Below are positions 51,727-59,563 of a stretch of 64,000 nucleotides of DNA, piece by piece (position 1 is the stretch's first letter; each line of letters starts with the position of its first letter). Position numbers and translations under genes: made by a program. Source of the DNA: Pedococcus sp031456495 (GTDB taxonomy: Bacteria > Actinomycetota > Actinomycetes > Actinomycetales > Dermatophilaceae); assembly GCF_031456495.1 (NCBI RefSeq), contig NZ_JAVDUW010000003.1:186001-250000 (forward strand), in the 5' to 3' direction. Below the pieces are notes generated by a model. That model did not search any database, had not been told where the DNA came from, and was given only the letters and a program-made list of their open reading frames with translations.

Positions 51727-53307
51727 TCAGTGGGCGCCCGCGAGGTGGCCGGCGAGGCGGTCGTGCCGCTCCTGGCTGGCCTCGTCGAGGCCGGTGATCG
51801 TGACCTCCTTGCCCTTGCTGCGGTAGCGGGTCGTGATGGCGTCGAGCGTCGCCACCGAGGAGGCGTCCCACACGTGCGAGCCGGACAGGTCGATCACGAC
51901 GCGGTCCGGGTCGCCGACGTAGTCGAACTGGGTGACCAGGTCGTTGCTGGAGGCGAAGAAGAGCTCGCCCACCACGGCATACACCTTGGTCCCCGGGTCC
52001 GGCTGCGCGACCTCCACGACCTGCGTGAAGTGGGCCACCCGCCGCGCGAACAGGACCATCGCCACGAGGACGCCGACGACCACGCCGATCGCCAGGTTGT
52101 GGGTGAGGACGACGACCACGACCGTCGCGACCATGACCGCGGTCTCGCTGCGCGGCATACGGCGCAGCGTGGCGAGCCGGACGCTGTGCCAGTCGAACGT
52201 CCCGACCGACACCATGACCATCACGGCGACCAGGGCCGCCATCGGGATCGTGCCGACGAGGTCGCCGAGGCCGACGACGAGGACGAGGAGGAAGACGCCG
52301 GCCAGGAAGGTGGAGATCCGCGTCCGCGCGCCGGAGCCCTTCACGTTGATCATCGTCTGCCCGATCATCGCGCAGCCGCCCATGCCGCCGAAGAAGCCGG
52401 TGACGATGTTGGCGGCGCCCTGGCCCCAGGCCTCGCGGGTCTTGGAGGAGTGGGTGTCGGTCACGTCGTCGACGAGCTTGGCGGTCATGAGCGACTCCAT
52501 GAGCCCGACCAGTGCCATGCCGAGCGCGTACGGGCCGATGACGGACAGCGTGTGCAGCGTGAGCGGGACGTGCGGCAGGAAGAGGCTGGGCAGGCTGTCG
52601 GGCAGCTTCCCCTCGTCGCCGACGGTGGGGACCGCCAGCGAGGTGCCGACCGTGAATGCCGTGAGGGCGAGGATCGCGACGAGCGGCGCCGGGACGACCG
52701 TCGTCAGGCGCGGCAGCAGGACCATGACGGCGATGCCCACCACGACCAGCGGGTAGACCGCCCACGGGACGCCCACGAGGTGGGGCAGCTGCGCGAGGAA
52801 GATGAGGATGGCCAGGGCGTTGACGAAGCCCACCATCACCGAGCGGGGGATGAACCGCATCAGCTTGGCGACGCCGAGCAGCCCGAGGGCGACCTGGATG
52901 ACGCCGGCGAGGATCACCGTCGCCACGAGGTGGTCGAGCCCGTATTGGCGCACGACGGGGGCGATCACCAGGGCGACCGCGCCAGTCGCCGCGGAGATCA
53001 TCGCCGGACGGCCGCCCAGGAAGGCGATCGAGACCGCCATCGTGAACGAGGCGAACAGCCCGACCCGCGGGTCGACGCCGGCGATGATCGAGAACAAGAT
53101 CGCCTCGGGGATGAGCGCCAGGGCCACCACGAGGCCGCCGAGGACCTCGGTGCGGAGCCGGGCGGGGGAGCGCAGGGCCGCACGCACCGAGGTGCTCGCA
53201 GGCTCGTGCGGCGACCCCGCCGCGGTGTCGCGAGCGGGCCAGGTGTCGGGGCCGGGCGAGCTGTCGGGTCCGGCGGTGGGGACGTGGGCAGGGGACGTGC
53301 CAGGCAC
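51727..53307 (-). CDS. SulP family anion transporter with STAS domain
   Basis: A 526-residue transporter of the SulP/SLC26 family. About 12-14 helices fill residues 55-420; GLVVALALIPEAILFSIIAGVDP and GFFGGMGGCAMIGQTMINVKSG-type motifs are characteristic. The C-terminal STAS domain (about 430-520) contains VIDLSGSHVWDASSV. Substrates in the family include sulfate, bicarbonate and dicarboxylates; none can be chosen here. GGAG lies before the GTG. It follows the MerR gene in the same direction after an array of short repeats. Confidence 0.92.
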   Translation of the reverse strand: MPGTSPAHVPTAGPDSSPGPDTWPARDTAAGSPHEPASTSVRAALRSPARLRTEVLGGLVVALALIPEAILFSIIAGVDPRVGLFASFTMAVSIAFLGGRPAMISAATGAVALVIAPVVRQYGLDHLVATVILAGVIQVALGLLGVAKLMRFIPRSVMVGFVNALAILIFLAQLPHLVGVPWAVYPLVVVGIAVMVLLPRLTTVVPAPLVAILALTAFTVGTSLAVPTVGDEGKLPDSLPSLFLPHVPLTLHTLSVIGPYALGMALVGLMESLMTAKLVDDVTDTHSSKTREAWGQGAANIVTGFFGGMGGCAMIGQTMINVKGSGARTRISTFLAGVFLLVLVVGLGDLVGTIPMAALVAVMVMVSVGTFDWHSVRLATLRRMPRSETAVMVATVVVVVLTHNLAIGVVVGVLVAMVLFARRVAHFTQVVEVAQPDPGTKVYAVVGELFFASSNDLVTQFDYVGDPDRVVIDLSGSHVWDASSVATLDAITTRYRSKGKEVTITGLDEASQERHDRLAGHLAGAH

Positions 53308-53347
53308 AGAAGTACTCCAACGTGGGGGAAGGGGAACGGCAGGCGCC

Positions 53348-53420
53348 GGACCGGCATCGGACCGGCATCGGGCCGGCGGGGTGCCGAGCGGGTCGGCGGG
53401 GTGCCGAGCGGGTCGGCAGG
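53348..53420. repeat. Two short tandem arrays between MerR and SulP
   Basis: GGACCGGCATC occurs twice in tandem from 53348. A 20-base unit beginning GTGCCGAGCGGGTCGG follows twice from 53381 with one difference. They fill most of the gap and are likely slippage products; an effect on SulP expression is possible. Confidence 0.8.
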
Positions 53421-53436
53421 CGGAGGTGAGCGCGCG

Positions 53437-53877
53437 TCAGCGCTGACGCGGGGTGGTCTGTCGTGCGGTGGCCTGCGGTGCGCGGAGCTCTCCTCGCAGC
53501 TGGGCGGCAAACGCCTCCGCGTTGTCCACGCGCTCGCGCAGGACCTCGAGCTGGTGCGTCACGAGCGTCTCGTACGCGGCGAGCCGGTCGAGGAGCTTCG
53601 CGCGGGTGCCGGCGGACAGGCGCGGGGAGGCCAGGCGGTCGCGCAGGTCGATGAGGTCGCGCATCTCCTCCAGCGAGAAGTCCAGGGGCTTCATCCGCTT
53701 GATGAGCAGCAGCCGGCTGACGGCGTCCTCGGTGTAGAGCCGGAAGCCGCCCGCCGAGCGCTGCGTGCCCGGCAGGAGGCCGACCTCCTCGTAGTGACGG
53801 ATGGTCCGCAGGCTCAGGCCGGTGCGCTCGGCGACGTCACCGATCTGGAGCAGACCGATGTCGGCGTGCGGACCCAT
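53437..53877 (-). CDS. MerR family transcriptional regulator
   Basis: A 146-residue MerR-type activator-repressor. The winged helix has IGDVAERTGLSLRTIRHYEE and VGLLPGTQRSAGGFRLYTE, followed by a long dimerisation coiled coil. No cysteine is present, so it is not a thiol-based metal or redox sensor. The ATG is chosen because a TAGAGT box ends seven bases upstream and would give a leaderless message; a GTG nine bases earlier would lie inside that box. It has a perfect palindrome in its own promoter and likely controls itself, SulP and perhaps the divergent permease. Confidence 0.92.
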   Translation of the reverse strand: MGPHADIGLLQIGDVAERTGLSLRTIRHYEEVGLLPGTQRSAGGFRLYTEDAVSRLLLIKRMKPLDFSLEEMRDLIDLRDRLASPRLSAGTRAKLLDRLAAYETLVTHQLEVLRERVDNAEAFAAQLRGELRAPQATARQTTPRQR

Positions 53878-53884
53878 GTCCCGC

Positions 53885-53914
53885 ACTCTACCCTTACGTA
53901 AGGGTAGGTACCAA
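53885..53914 (-). promoter_or_regulatory. MerR operator within its promoter spacer
   Basis: TACCCTTACGTAAGGGTA is a perfect 18-bp palindrome (53889-53906). On the minus strand TTGGTA (53914 to 53909) and TAGAGT (53890 to 53885) are 18 bases apart with the palindrome between, the classic long-spacer MerR arrangement. Confidence 0.75.
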
Positions 53915-53949
53915 AGCGGGTAGTGGACGACGGTGGAGGACGGCGAGTG

Positions 53950-55131
53950 ATGAGCGGCGACGGCGGGATCCTCGGCACGATCGCGGAGCCCGTGGTGATG
54001 GCCGCGCGCATGGGGTGGCAGATCCTGTGGCCGCTCATCCTCGGCTTCACGCTGTCCGGCGTGGTGCAGGCCGTCGTGCGGCGCGAGGTGGTGCGCAGGT
54101 ACCTGGCGGGGGACTCGCCGCGCAACCTCGCCTGGGCGACGGGCCTGGGCGCCGCGTCGTCATCGTGCTCGTATGCCGCCGTCGCCCTGGCCCGTTCCCT
54201 GTTCGTCAAGGGCGCGTCGCTGGCGTCGGCGATGGCCTTCGAAATCGCGTCGACGAACCTGGTCCTCGAGCTCGGCATCATCCTCGCCCTCTTCATGGGC
54301 TGGCAGTTCACCCTGGCCGAGTTCGTGGGTGGCCCGCTCATGATCGTCCTGGTCGCGGTCGGCTTCCGGCTGTGGCTGCGGGGCCGAGTGGTGGACCGCG
54401 CCCGGGAGGAGGCCGAGCGGGGCCGGGCCGGTGCGATGGAGGGCCACGCCAGCATGGACATGTCCGTCCAGGGGGAGGGGTCGTGGTGGCGCCGGCTGGC
54501 GTCCCGCGACGGCGTCACGGCCGTGTCGCACTACTTCGTCATGGACTGGGCCTCCGTCATCCGTGACCTCGTGCTGGGGCTGCTGGTGGCGGGGGTCGTG
54601 GCCGCGTGGGTGCCGGTCTCGTGGCTGCAGGCGTTCTTCCTCACCGGCAACCCGGTCCTGGCGTCGCTGTGGGGTCCTGTCGCCGGGCCGCTCGTGGCGG
54701 TGGTCAGCTTCGTCTGCTCCGTCGGGAACGTGCCCCTGGCAGCGGTGCTGTGGAACGGCGGCATCAGCTTCGGGGGAGTGGTCAGCTTCATCTTCGCCGA
54801 CCTGCTCATCATCCCCATCCTGCTCATCTACCGCCGTTACTACGGCACGGCCGCCGCCTTGCGCATCTCCGGCGTGTTCTACCTGGCGATGGTCCTGACG
54901 GGGTATGCCGTGGAGCTCGTCTTCCGGCCTCTCGGCCTGGTGCCCCACGAGCGCGCGGCCACGGTGACCGAGGCGTCGTTCACGTGGAACTACACGACGT
55001 GGCTCAACCTCGTCTTCCTCGTGCTGGCGGCGGTGCTGGTGACCCGCTTCGTGCGCACCGGCGGTGTCCCCATGCTGGCGCAGATGAACGGCTCCGGGGA
55101 CGGGCACGAGGACGGCGCCCACCGGCACTAG
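53950..55131 (+). CDS. DUF318/YraQ-family permease
   Basis: A 393-residue membrane protein with eight to ten helices in two halves. The paired family motifs GAASSSCSYAAVALARSLF and SFVCSVGNVPLAAVLW are present, each with one cysteine. DUF318 permeases include ArsP-like exporters, but many are of unknown substrate. The ATG with GGAGG upstream is preferred to an earlier GTG. It is divergent from the MerR gene and close to that regulator's operator, and converges by four bases with the ClC gene. Confidence 0.88.
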   Translation: MSGDGGILGTIAEPVVMAARMGWQILWPLILGFTLSGVVQAVVRREVVRRYLAGDSPRNLAWATGLGAASSSCSYAAVALARSLFVKGASLASAMAFEIASTNLVLELGIILALFMGWQFTLAEFVGGPLMIVLVAVGFRLWLRGRVVDRAREEAERGRAGAMEGHASMDMSVQGEGSWWRRLASRDGVTAVSHYFVMDWASVIRDLVLGLLVAGVVAAWVPVSWLQAFFLTGNPVLASLWGPVAGPLVAVVSFVCSVGNVPLAAVLWNGGISFGGVVSFIFADLLIIPILLIYRRYYGTAAALRISGVFYLAMVLTGYAVELVFRPLGLVPHERAATVTEASFTWNYTTWLNLVFLVLAAVLVTRFVRTGGVPMLAQMNGSGDGHEDGAHRH

Positions 55132-56909
55132 CCGGCGCGCGCTGCTGCCCGGACGGACAGGAGGTCCTGGTAGCCCAGCCAGCCGACGACCGTGCCGTCG
55201 GTGTCGACCACCGGTACGGCGCTGAGACCGCTGTGGCGCAACGTCTCTCCAGCCTCGGGCACGAGGTCTGCGGTGCCCACCGTCGTCGGGACCTCGGTGG
55301 CGATGGAGGCGGCGGCGCCGTCGTGCAGGCCGTCCGCCAGGGCGTCGAAGACGGCCCGGCTGGTCACGACCCCCACCACCTCGCCGGCAGCGTTCTGCAC
55401 GGGCAGCACGCCCGCTGGCGACCGGCCGAGCGCCGCGGCGACCTCCGGCAGCCGCGCGGTGTCGGCGACGGGCGCCGGCGCGGGCGACATGACGTCGCGG
55501 ACGCGGCGGTTGTCGTGCGCGACGGCCTCGGGCGGCGTCCCGAGGTCGACACCCCTCCGCCGCAGCTTGAGCGTGTAGATGGTGTCGCGGCTGATGGCGT
55601 GGCTGACGCCGGTGGCGAGCACGATCGCAGTCATGAGCGGCAGGATGATGGAGTACTCGCCGGTCAGCTCGAACAGGATCACGACTGCGGTGATGGGGGC
55701 GCGGGCCGCGCCGGCGAAGGCCGCGCCCATGCCGATGAGCCCGTAGGCGCCCACCGGACCCGAGCTCGCCGGTGCCACGAGGTGCACCACCTCGCCGAAG
55801 GCGGTGCCGAGCATCGCCCCGATGAACAGGCTGGGGGCGAAGACCCCACCCGAGCCGCCGATCCCGATCGTCAGGCTGGTGGCCACCATCTTCCCCACGA
55901 GGAGCAGCAGCAGGAAGCCCACGGCATACCGGCCGTCGATGGCCGCGCCGAGCACCGGGTAGCCGACGCCGTACATCTGCGGCAGCACGAGGAGGAGCAG
56001 CCCGAGGGCGACACCACCGACCGCGGGGCGCAGCCACTCCGGACCACGCCAGAGCGCGTCGCAGGCGTCCTCGATGGCGTAGAGGACCCGGGTGAACCCG
56101 ACGCCGACGAGGCCGGCGAGCAGGCCGAGCGCGGCGAAGAGGAGGTACTCGTGGGCCCCGTGCACGCTGAAGGCCGGGAGCCTCAGGAAGGGCACGTCGC
56201 CGAGCACCGCCCGCCCGATCACGCTCGAGGTGACCGAGGCCAGCACGACCATGCCGAAGGCCTCGGCGGTGAAGTCGGCGAGGATCAGCTCCATCGCGAA
56301 GAAGACGCCGGCGAGCGGGGCGTTGAACGTCGCGCTGATGCCGGCCGCGGCCCCGCAGGCCACGAGCACACGCAGTCGCGGCTCGGTCAGCCGGCCGATG
56401 CGGCCGACGGTGGAGCCCAGGGCGGAGCCGATCTGGACGATCGGACCCTCCCGGCCCACCGAGCCCCCGCCGCCGATGCACAGGGCCGACGCCAGGGCCT
56501 TGACCGCGGCGACCTGCGGGGCGATGCGCCCGCCCCGGTGGGCCACGGCATACATGACCTCGGGCACGCCGTGCCCCCGTGCCTCACGGGCGAAGGCGTG
56601 GACCAGGGGGCCGTAGAGCAGCCCGGCGACCACGGGTGCGAGGACGACGAACCAGGGACCCAGCGCCGGCAGGTGGGGGTTCGCCGATCCCGCGGCGGCG
56701 GCGTAGTCGGAGTGCCCGGTGAACAGGCGGGTGAAGGTGCCGATGAGCCACCGGAAGAGCACGGCGAAGAGGGCGGCCAGCGCACCGACGCCGAGGGAGA
56801 GTGCGAGAAGGGCCGTGCTCGAGGTCCGCAGCCAGATGCCGAGCCGCTCGGTGGGGACGAACCCCAGGCGTCGGCGGGAGGAGGGGGCGAAGGTCGCGGC
56901 TGACGGCAT
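55128..56909 (-). CDS. ClC-type chloride channel or exchanger with CBS domains
   Basis: A 593-residue ClC protein. Helices fill residues 25-420; GHGVPEVMYA takes the place of GSGIP, SVGREGPIVQ is the conserved gate-glutamate motif and GGSGGVFAPSLFIG is the third anion-binding segment. Two CBS domains (about 455-590) may bind adenine nucleotides. Channel or H+/Cl- exchange cannot be told by eye. CACAAT seven bases before this ATG suggests a leaderless start; an ATG three codons upstream is possible. It is divergent from a MarR gene across a shared operator. Confidence 0.92.
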   Translation of the reverse strand: MPSAATFAPSSRRRLGFVPTERLGIWLRTSSTALLALSLGVGALAALFAVLFRWLIGTFTRLFTGHSDYAAAAGSANPHLPALGPWFVVLAPVVAGLLYGPLVHAFAREARGHGVPEVMYAVAHRGGRIAPQVAAVKALASALCIGGGGSVGREGPIVQIGSALGSTVGRIGRLTEPRLRVLVACGAAAGISATFNAPLAGVFFAMELILADFTAEAFGMVVLASVTSSVIGRAVLGDVPFLRLPAFSVHGAHEYLLFAALGLLAGLVGVGFTRVLYAIEDACDALWRGPEWLRPAVGGVALGLLLLVLPQMYGVGYPVLGAAIDGRYAVGFLLLLLVGKMVATSLTIGIGGSGGVFAPSLFIGAMLGTAFGEVVHLVAPASSGPVGAYGLIGMGAAFAGAARAPITAVVILFELTGEYSIILPLMTAIVLATGVSHAISRDTIYTLKLRRRGVDLGTPPEAVAHDNRRVRDVMSPAPAPVADTARLPEVAAALGRSPAGVLPVQNAAGEVVGVVTSRAVFDALADGLHDGAAASIATEVPTTVGTADLVPEAGETLRHSGLSAVPVVDTDGTVVGWLGYQDLLSVRAAARAG

Positions 56910-56912
56910 GAG

Positions 56913-56946
56913 TTGCATTGTGCAAGAATTGACCTGAGCAATGCAA
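56913..56946. promoter_or_regulatory. Operator between ClC and MarR genes
   Basis: TTGCATTG (56913) and CAATGCAA (56939) are a perfect 8-bp inverted repeat with an 18-base spacer, and TTGCA-TTG-TGCAA is a second overlapping palindrome. On the minus strand TTGCAT and CACAAT 18 bases apart make a ClC promoter covered by these sites. Confidence 0.65.
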
Positions 56947-56993
56947 AACCGACCCCTTCCGTGGCCGGACCCGGCGTGTGGGGAGAATGGACC

Positions 56994-57473
56994 GTGCCTG
57001 CTGACGACGCCGAGGTCGACGATCTCGTGACCGCGCTGCTGACCGCCTCCCGTGTTCTGGTGGGCGTGTCGGCGCGGTCGCTCGCGGACCTCGACGAGTC
57101 CGTGACGGTGACGCAGTTCCGGGTGCTCGTCGTCCTCCGCGGTCACGGCGAGACGCGCCTGAACCGGCTCGCCGAGCGCCTGGGCGTGACGCCGTCGACC
57201 GCTCTGCGCACCGTGGACCGGCTCATCGCGGCCGACCTCGTCACCCGGCGGGAGAACGACCTCGACCGGCGCGAGGTGGTCATCGACCTGACCGACCGCG
57301 GCGGCCAGGTCGTCGACGAGGTGACCGAGCGGCGGCGCTCGGCCATCCGAAGCATCGTCCAGACCATGCCCCGGGCTGAGGCCGCGCAGCTCGTCCAGGC
57401 GCTGACCGCGTTCGCGGCAGCTGCCGAGGAGCCTGCGGCCGCGCTCGACGCCGCCACCGTCTGGGGCTGGTGA
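56994..57473 (+). CDS. MarR family transcriptional regulator
   Basis: A 159-residue winged-helix regulator. RLNRLAERLGVTPSTALRTVDRL is the recognition region and ENDLDRREVVIDLTDRGG the wing. No cysteine is present. GTG is chosen with GGGAG eight bases upstream; the open frame extends further but lacks family character. It should bind the palindromes in the gap and govern itself and the ClC gene. Confidence 0.9.
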   Translation: MPADDAEVDDLVTALLTASRVLVGVSARSLADLDESVTVTQFRVLVVLRGHGETRLNRLAERLGVTPSTALRTVDRLIAADLVTRRENDLDRREVVIDLTDRGGQVVDEVTERRRSAIRSIVQTMPRAEAAQLVQALTAFAAAAEEPAAALDAATVWGW

Positions 57474-57570
57474 GGGACGGCGCGGTGCGTGCCGGGGCAG
57501 GTCCCCGGTCGCCCGGGGCCCGCCTGGTCCGCACGCCCGCAGACGCCTCGGTTCGGCCGCGGCCCCGCCC

Positions 57571-58161
57571 TCAGTCGCGCAGCGCGTCCAGCACAGCGGC
57601 CAGGTCGGGGCTGTTGCGCCGGTTGTACGGCAGCCTGGACAGGGCCATGCCCATGAGGCAGCTGTCCGTGAGCGCTGCGCCGACCAGCCCGCCGCCGACC
57701 GCGGCCGAGACCCACTTCGTCCAGGGGGCGACGACGCTGGCGAGCACGCCGGTCAGCACGATGCCGCCGGCCACGAGCCGTACCTGTCGCTCGAGCTCCC
57801 AGGTCCCGGCGCCCCGGGTCAGTGGGCCGCCGGCGGACTCCCACGCCGTGACACCGCCCGTGAGGACGTGCACGTTGCCGGGCCCGGCCGCGGTGAGCAG
57901 GCCCTCGGCCTGGCCGGCCCTGGCGCCAGAACGGCAGATGAGGACCACGTCCTCGTCGAGGTGGCGTCGCAGCTCCTCGCGGTGCTCGCGGAGCAGGTCC
58001 AGCGGCACGTTGTAGGAGCCCGGGATGTGGGCCGTCGTGAACTCGGCCGGCGTGCGCACGTCGAGGAGGCGCGGGGCGTCGTCGCCCTCGAGCCACTCGC
58101 GCAGGGCGGGGGCGTCCAGGGCCGTCGGGCGGCCGGTGGTGGTGGTGGAGGAGGAGGTCAT
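57571..58161 (-). CDS. Rhodanese-DUF2892 membrane protein
   Basis: A 196-residue protein like YgaP. The rhodanese domain (about 15-115) has the loop CRSGARA with the persulfide-carrying cysteine. The C-terminal DUF2892 part (about 125-180) has two helices that anchor it at the membrane. It would move sulfane sulfur near the membrane. It is the last gene of the leftward sulfur operon, about 150 bases after the TSUP gene. Confidence 0.92.
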   Translation of the reverse strand: MTSSSTTTTGRPTALDAPALREWLEGDDAPRLLDVRTPAEFTTAHIPGSYNVPLDLLREHREELRRHLDEDVVLICRSGARAGQAEGLLTAAGPGNVHVLTGGVTAWESAGGPLTRGAGTWELERQVRLVAGGIVLTGVLASVVAPWTKWVSAAVGGGLVGAALTDSCLMGMALSRLPYNRRNSPDLAAVLDALRD

Positions 58162-58308
58162 GGGTCCTTCGCGGGTCGGGGTTTCTGCGGGGTGGTCGTG
58201 CCGGATGGGTGGCAGGGCGGGATGGGTGAGCGCGACATGCGTGGAGCGCAGGATGGATGGCGGCGCCGCAGGGGCCGGGCGCCCGACGCCCGAGGTCGGG
58301 CCGCTGGC

Positions 58309-59118
58309 TCAGAACAGGCTGGGGACGCTGCGGGCCGCCGTGTACAGCGCGACGGCGACCAGGAGCACGGCGAACGCGCGGGTGAGGTGCCGCGGCGCGA
58401 CGCGGGCTGCGACGCGCCCGCCCACGAGGCTGCCGGCAACTGCCGCCGCGGTGAAGGCGAGGATCACGCCCCAGTCGAGCGACATCCCGCTGCCGGCCCG
58501 GGCCCCCAGCGCCGTGGCACTGTTGACGGCGATGACGAGCAGCGAGGTCCCCACGGCGACGGGCATGGGGAAGGCCAGGGCGAGCACGAGGGCCGGGACG
58601 AGGGCGAAGCCGCCGCCCACCCCGAAGAAGCCGGTGAGCAGGCCGACGGCCGTTGCCGTGACGACGACCTTGGCGACGCGCGGGCAGGCGCAGGTGAGGG
58701 GTCGCAGGGTGAGCATGGGCTCGGTCGCCGTCCCGTCCTCGGCGTCGTCGGCGTGCGCACGACGCAGCGACCGCCGGAGCATGAGGGTCGCGACGATGAG
58801 CATGAGGGCGGCGAACGCCGAGAGCAGGACGGCGGGGCGCACGTGGGTCGCCAGCGCCGAGCCGGCGACCGACCCTGCGGTGCCGAGTGCGCCGAAGGCG
58901 AGCCCCTGCCCGAACCGGACGTTGCCGCGGCGGGCGTGGGGCAGCATCGCGATCAGCGAGGTGATGCCGACGATCAGCAGGGAGCTGGTCGTGGCCTGCC
59001 TGGGGTCCTGCCCCAGCACGTACACGAGGGCGGGGACGGTGAGGATCGAGCCGCCGCCACCCAGTGCGCCCAGGGACAGGCCGATGAGCAGCCCGACGGG
59101 CAGGACGAGCGGTGACAT
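58309..59118 (-). CDS. TauE/SafE (TSUP) permease of the sulfur operon
   Basis: A 269-residue membrane protein with eight helices. GLSLGALGGGGSILTVPAL and GFFGVGGGFALVPAL are the two family repeats; the central loop has a CACP motif, unusual and possibly thiol-reactive. In persulfide operons such proteins are thought to export sulfite or thiosulfate made by the dioxygenase and rhodaneses. AAGGAG precedes the ATG. It is a different paralogue from the TSUP gene near 38 kb. Confidence 0.92.
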   Translation of the reverse strand: MSPLVLPVGLLIGLSLGALGGGGSILTVPALVYVLGQDPRQATTSSLLIVGITSLIAMLPHARRGNVRFGQGLAFGALGTAGSVAGSALATHVRPAVLLSAFAALMLIVATLMLRRSLRRAHADDAEDGTATEPMLTLRPLTCACPRVAKVVVTATAVGLLTGFFGVGGGFALVPALVLALAFPMPVAVGTSLLVIAVNSATALGARAGSGMSLDWGVILAFTAAAVAGSLVGGRVAARVAPRHLTRAFAVLLVAVALYTAARSVPSLF

Positions 59119-59312
59119 GTCAGGGACTCCTTGATGGGGTGCCGGAGACAGGGGTGGGGGGATGTCCCCTGTCCCCGGCGAGGTGCGCCCACGGGTCCGG
59201 CCGGGGGGAGCCGGGTGGGCGCGACCGGACGCTGCGAAGGGGTGCCGGCGCCCGGTGCAACGGGACTGTCGAGCGGCTGCTCGCTGCGGGGTCGGTCGGC
59301 CCCGCAGCGGGG

Positions 59313-59489
59313 TCAGCGGCTGAACAGTCGGGACAGGAAGCCGCCGCCGGACGCGGCCGCCTTCTCGGCATCGCTGTGTCCGGCGCAGCGGTCGGCGCGG
59401 GGGACGCCGGCCATGACCTGGTCGACGTGCTGGCCGCAGCCGGCCCAGGTGGTCTTGCCGCAGACCTTGCAGTTGACGGGACGGCACAT
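59313..59489 (-). CDS. Small Cys-rich (zinc-ribbon-like) protein
   Basis: A 58-residue peptide whose first half has five cysteines in CRPVNCKVCGKTTWAGCGQH and one more in DRCAGH, the look of a small zinc-binding knuckle. The second half is a Ala/Gly/Ser tail. AAGGAGA before the ATG supports expression. It lies between the persulfide dioxygenase and TSUP genes, so a role as sulfur or metal carrier is possible. Short homologues are widespread in actinobacteria without a known role. Confidence 0.8.
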   Translation of the reverse strand: MCRPVNCKVCGKTTWAGCGQHVDQVMAGVPRADRCAGHSDAEKAAASGGGFLSRLFSR

Positions 59490-59563
59490 GGTGGTTCTCC
59501 TTCGAGAGTGGTGGTGTGGGGACGGTTCGTGGATGCGGACGGGTGGTGGGGCGTGGTGCCCGG

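Noticed and set aside
50264..53368. A 1034-codon minus-strand frame across the ABC binding-protein and SulP region
   Set aside because: It conflicts in frame with SulP and is antisense to the binding-protein gene; composition is Arg/Pro/Gly noise.
54160..56481. A 773-codon minus-strand frame over the DUF318 and ClC genes
   Set aside because: It is out of frame with ClC, which has all family motifs, and antisense to the permease.
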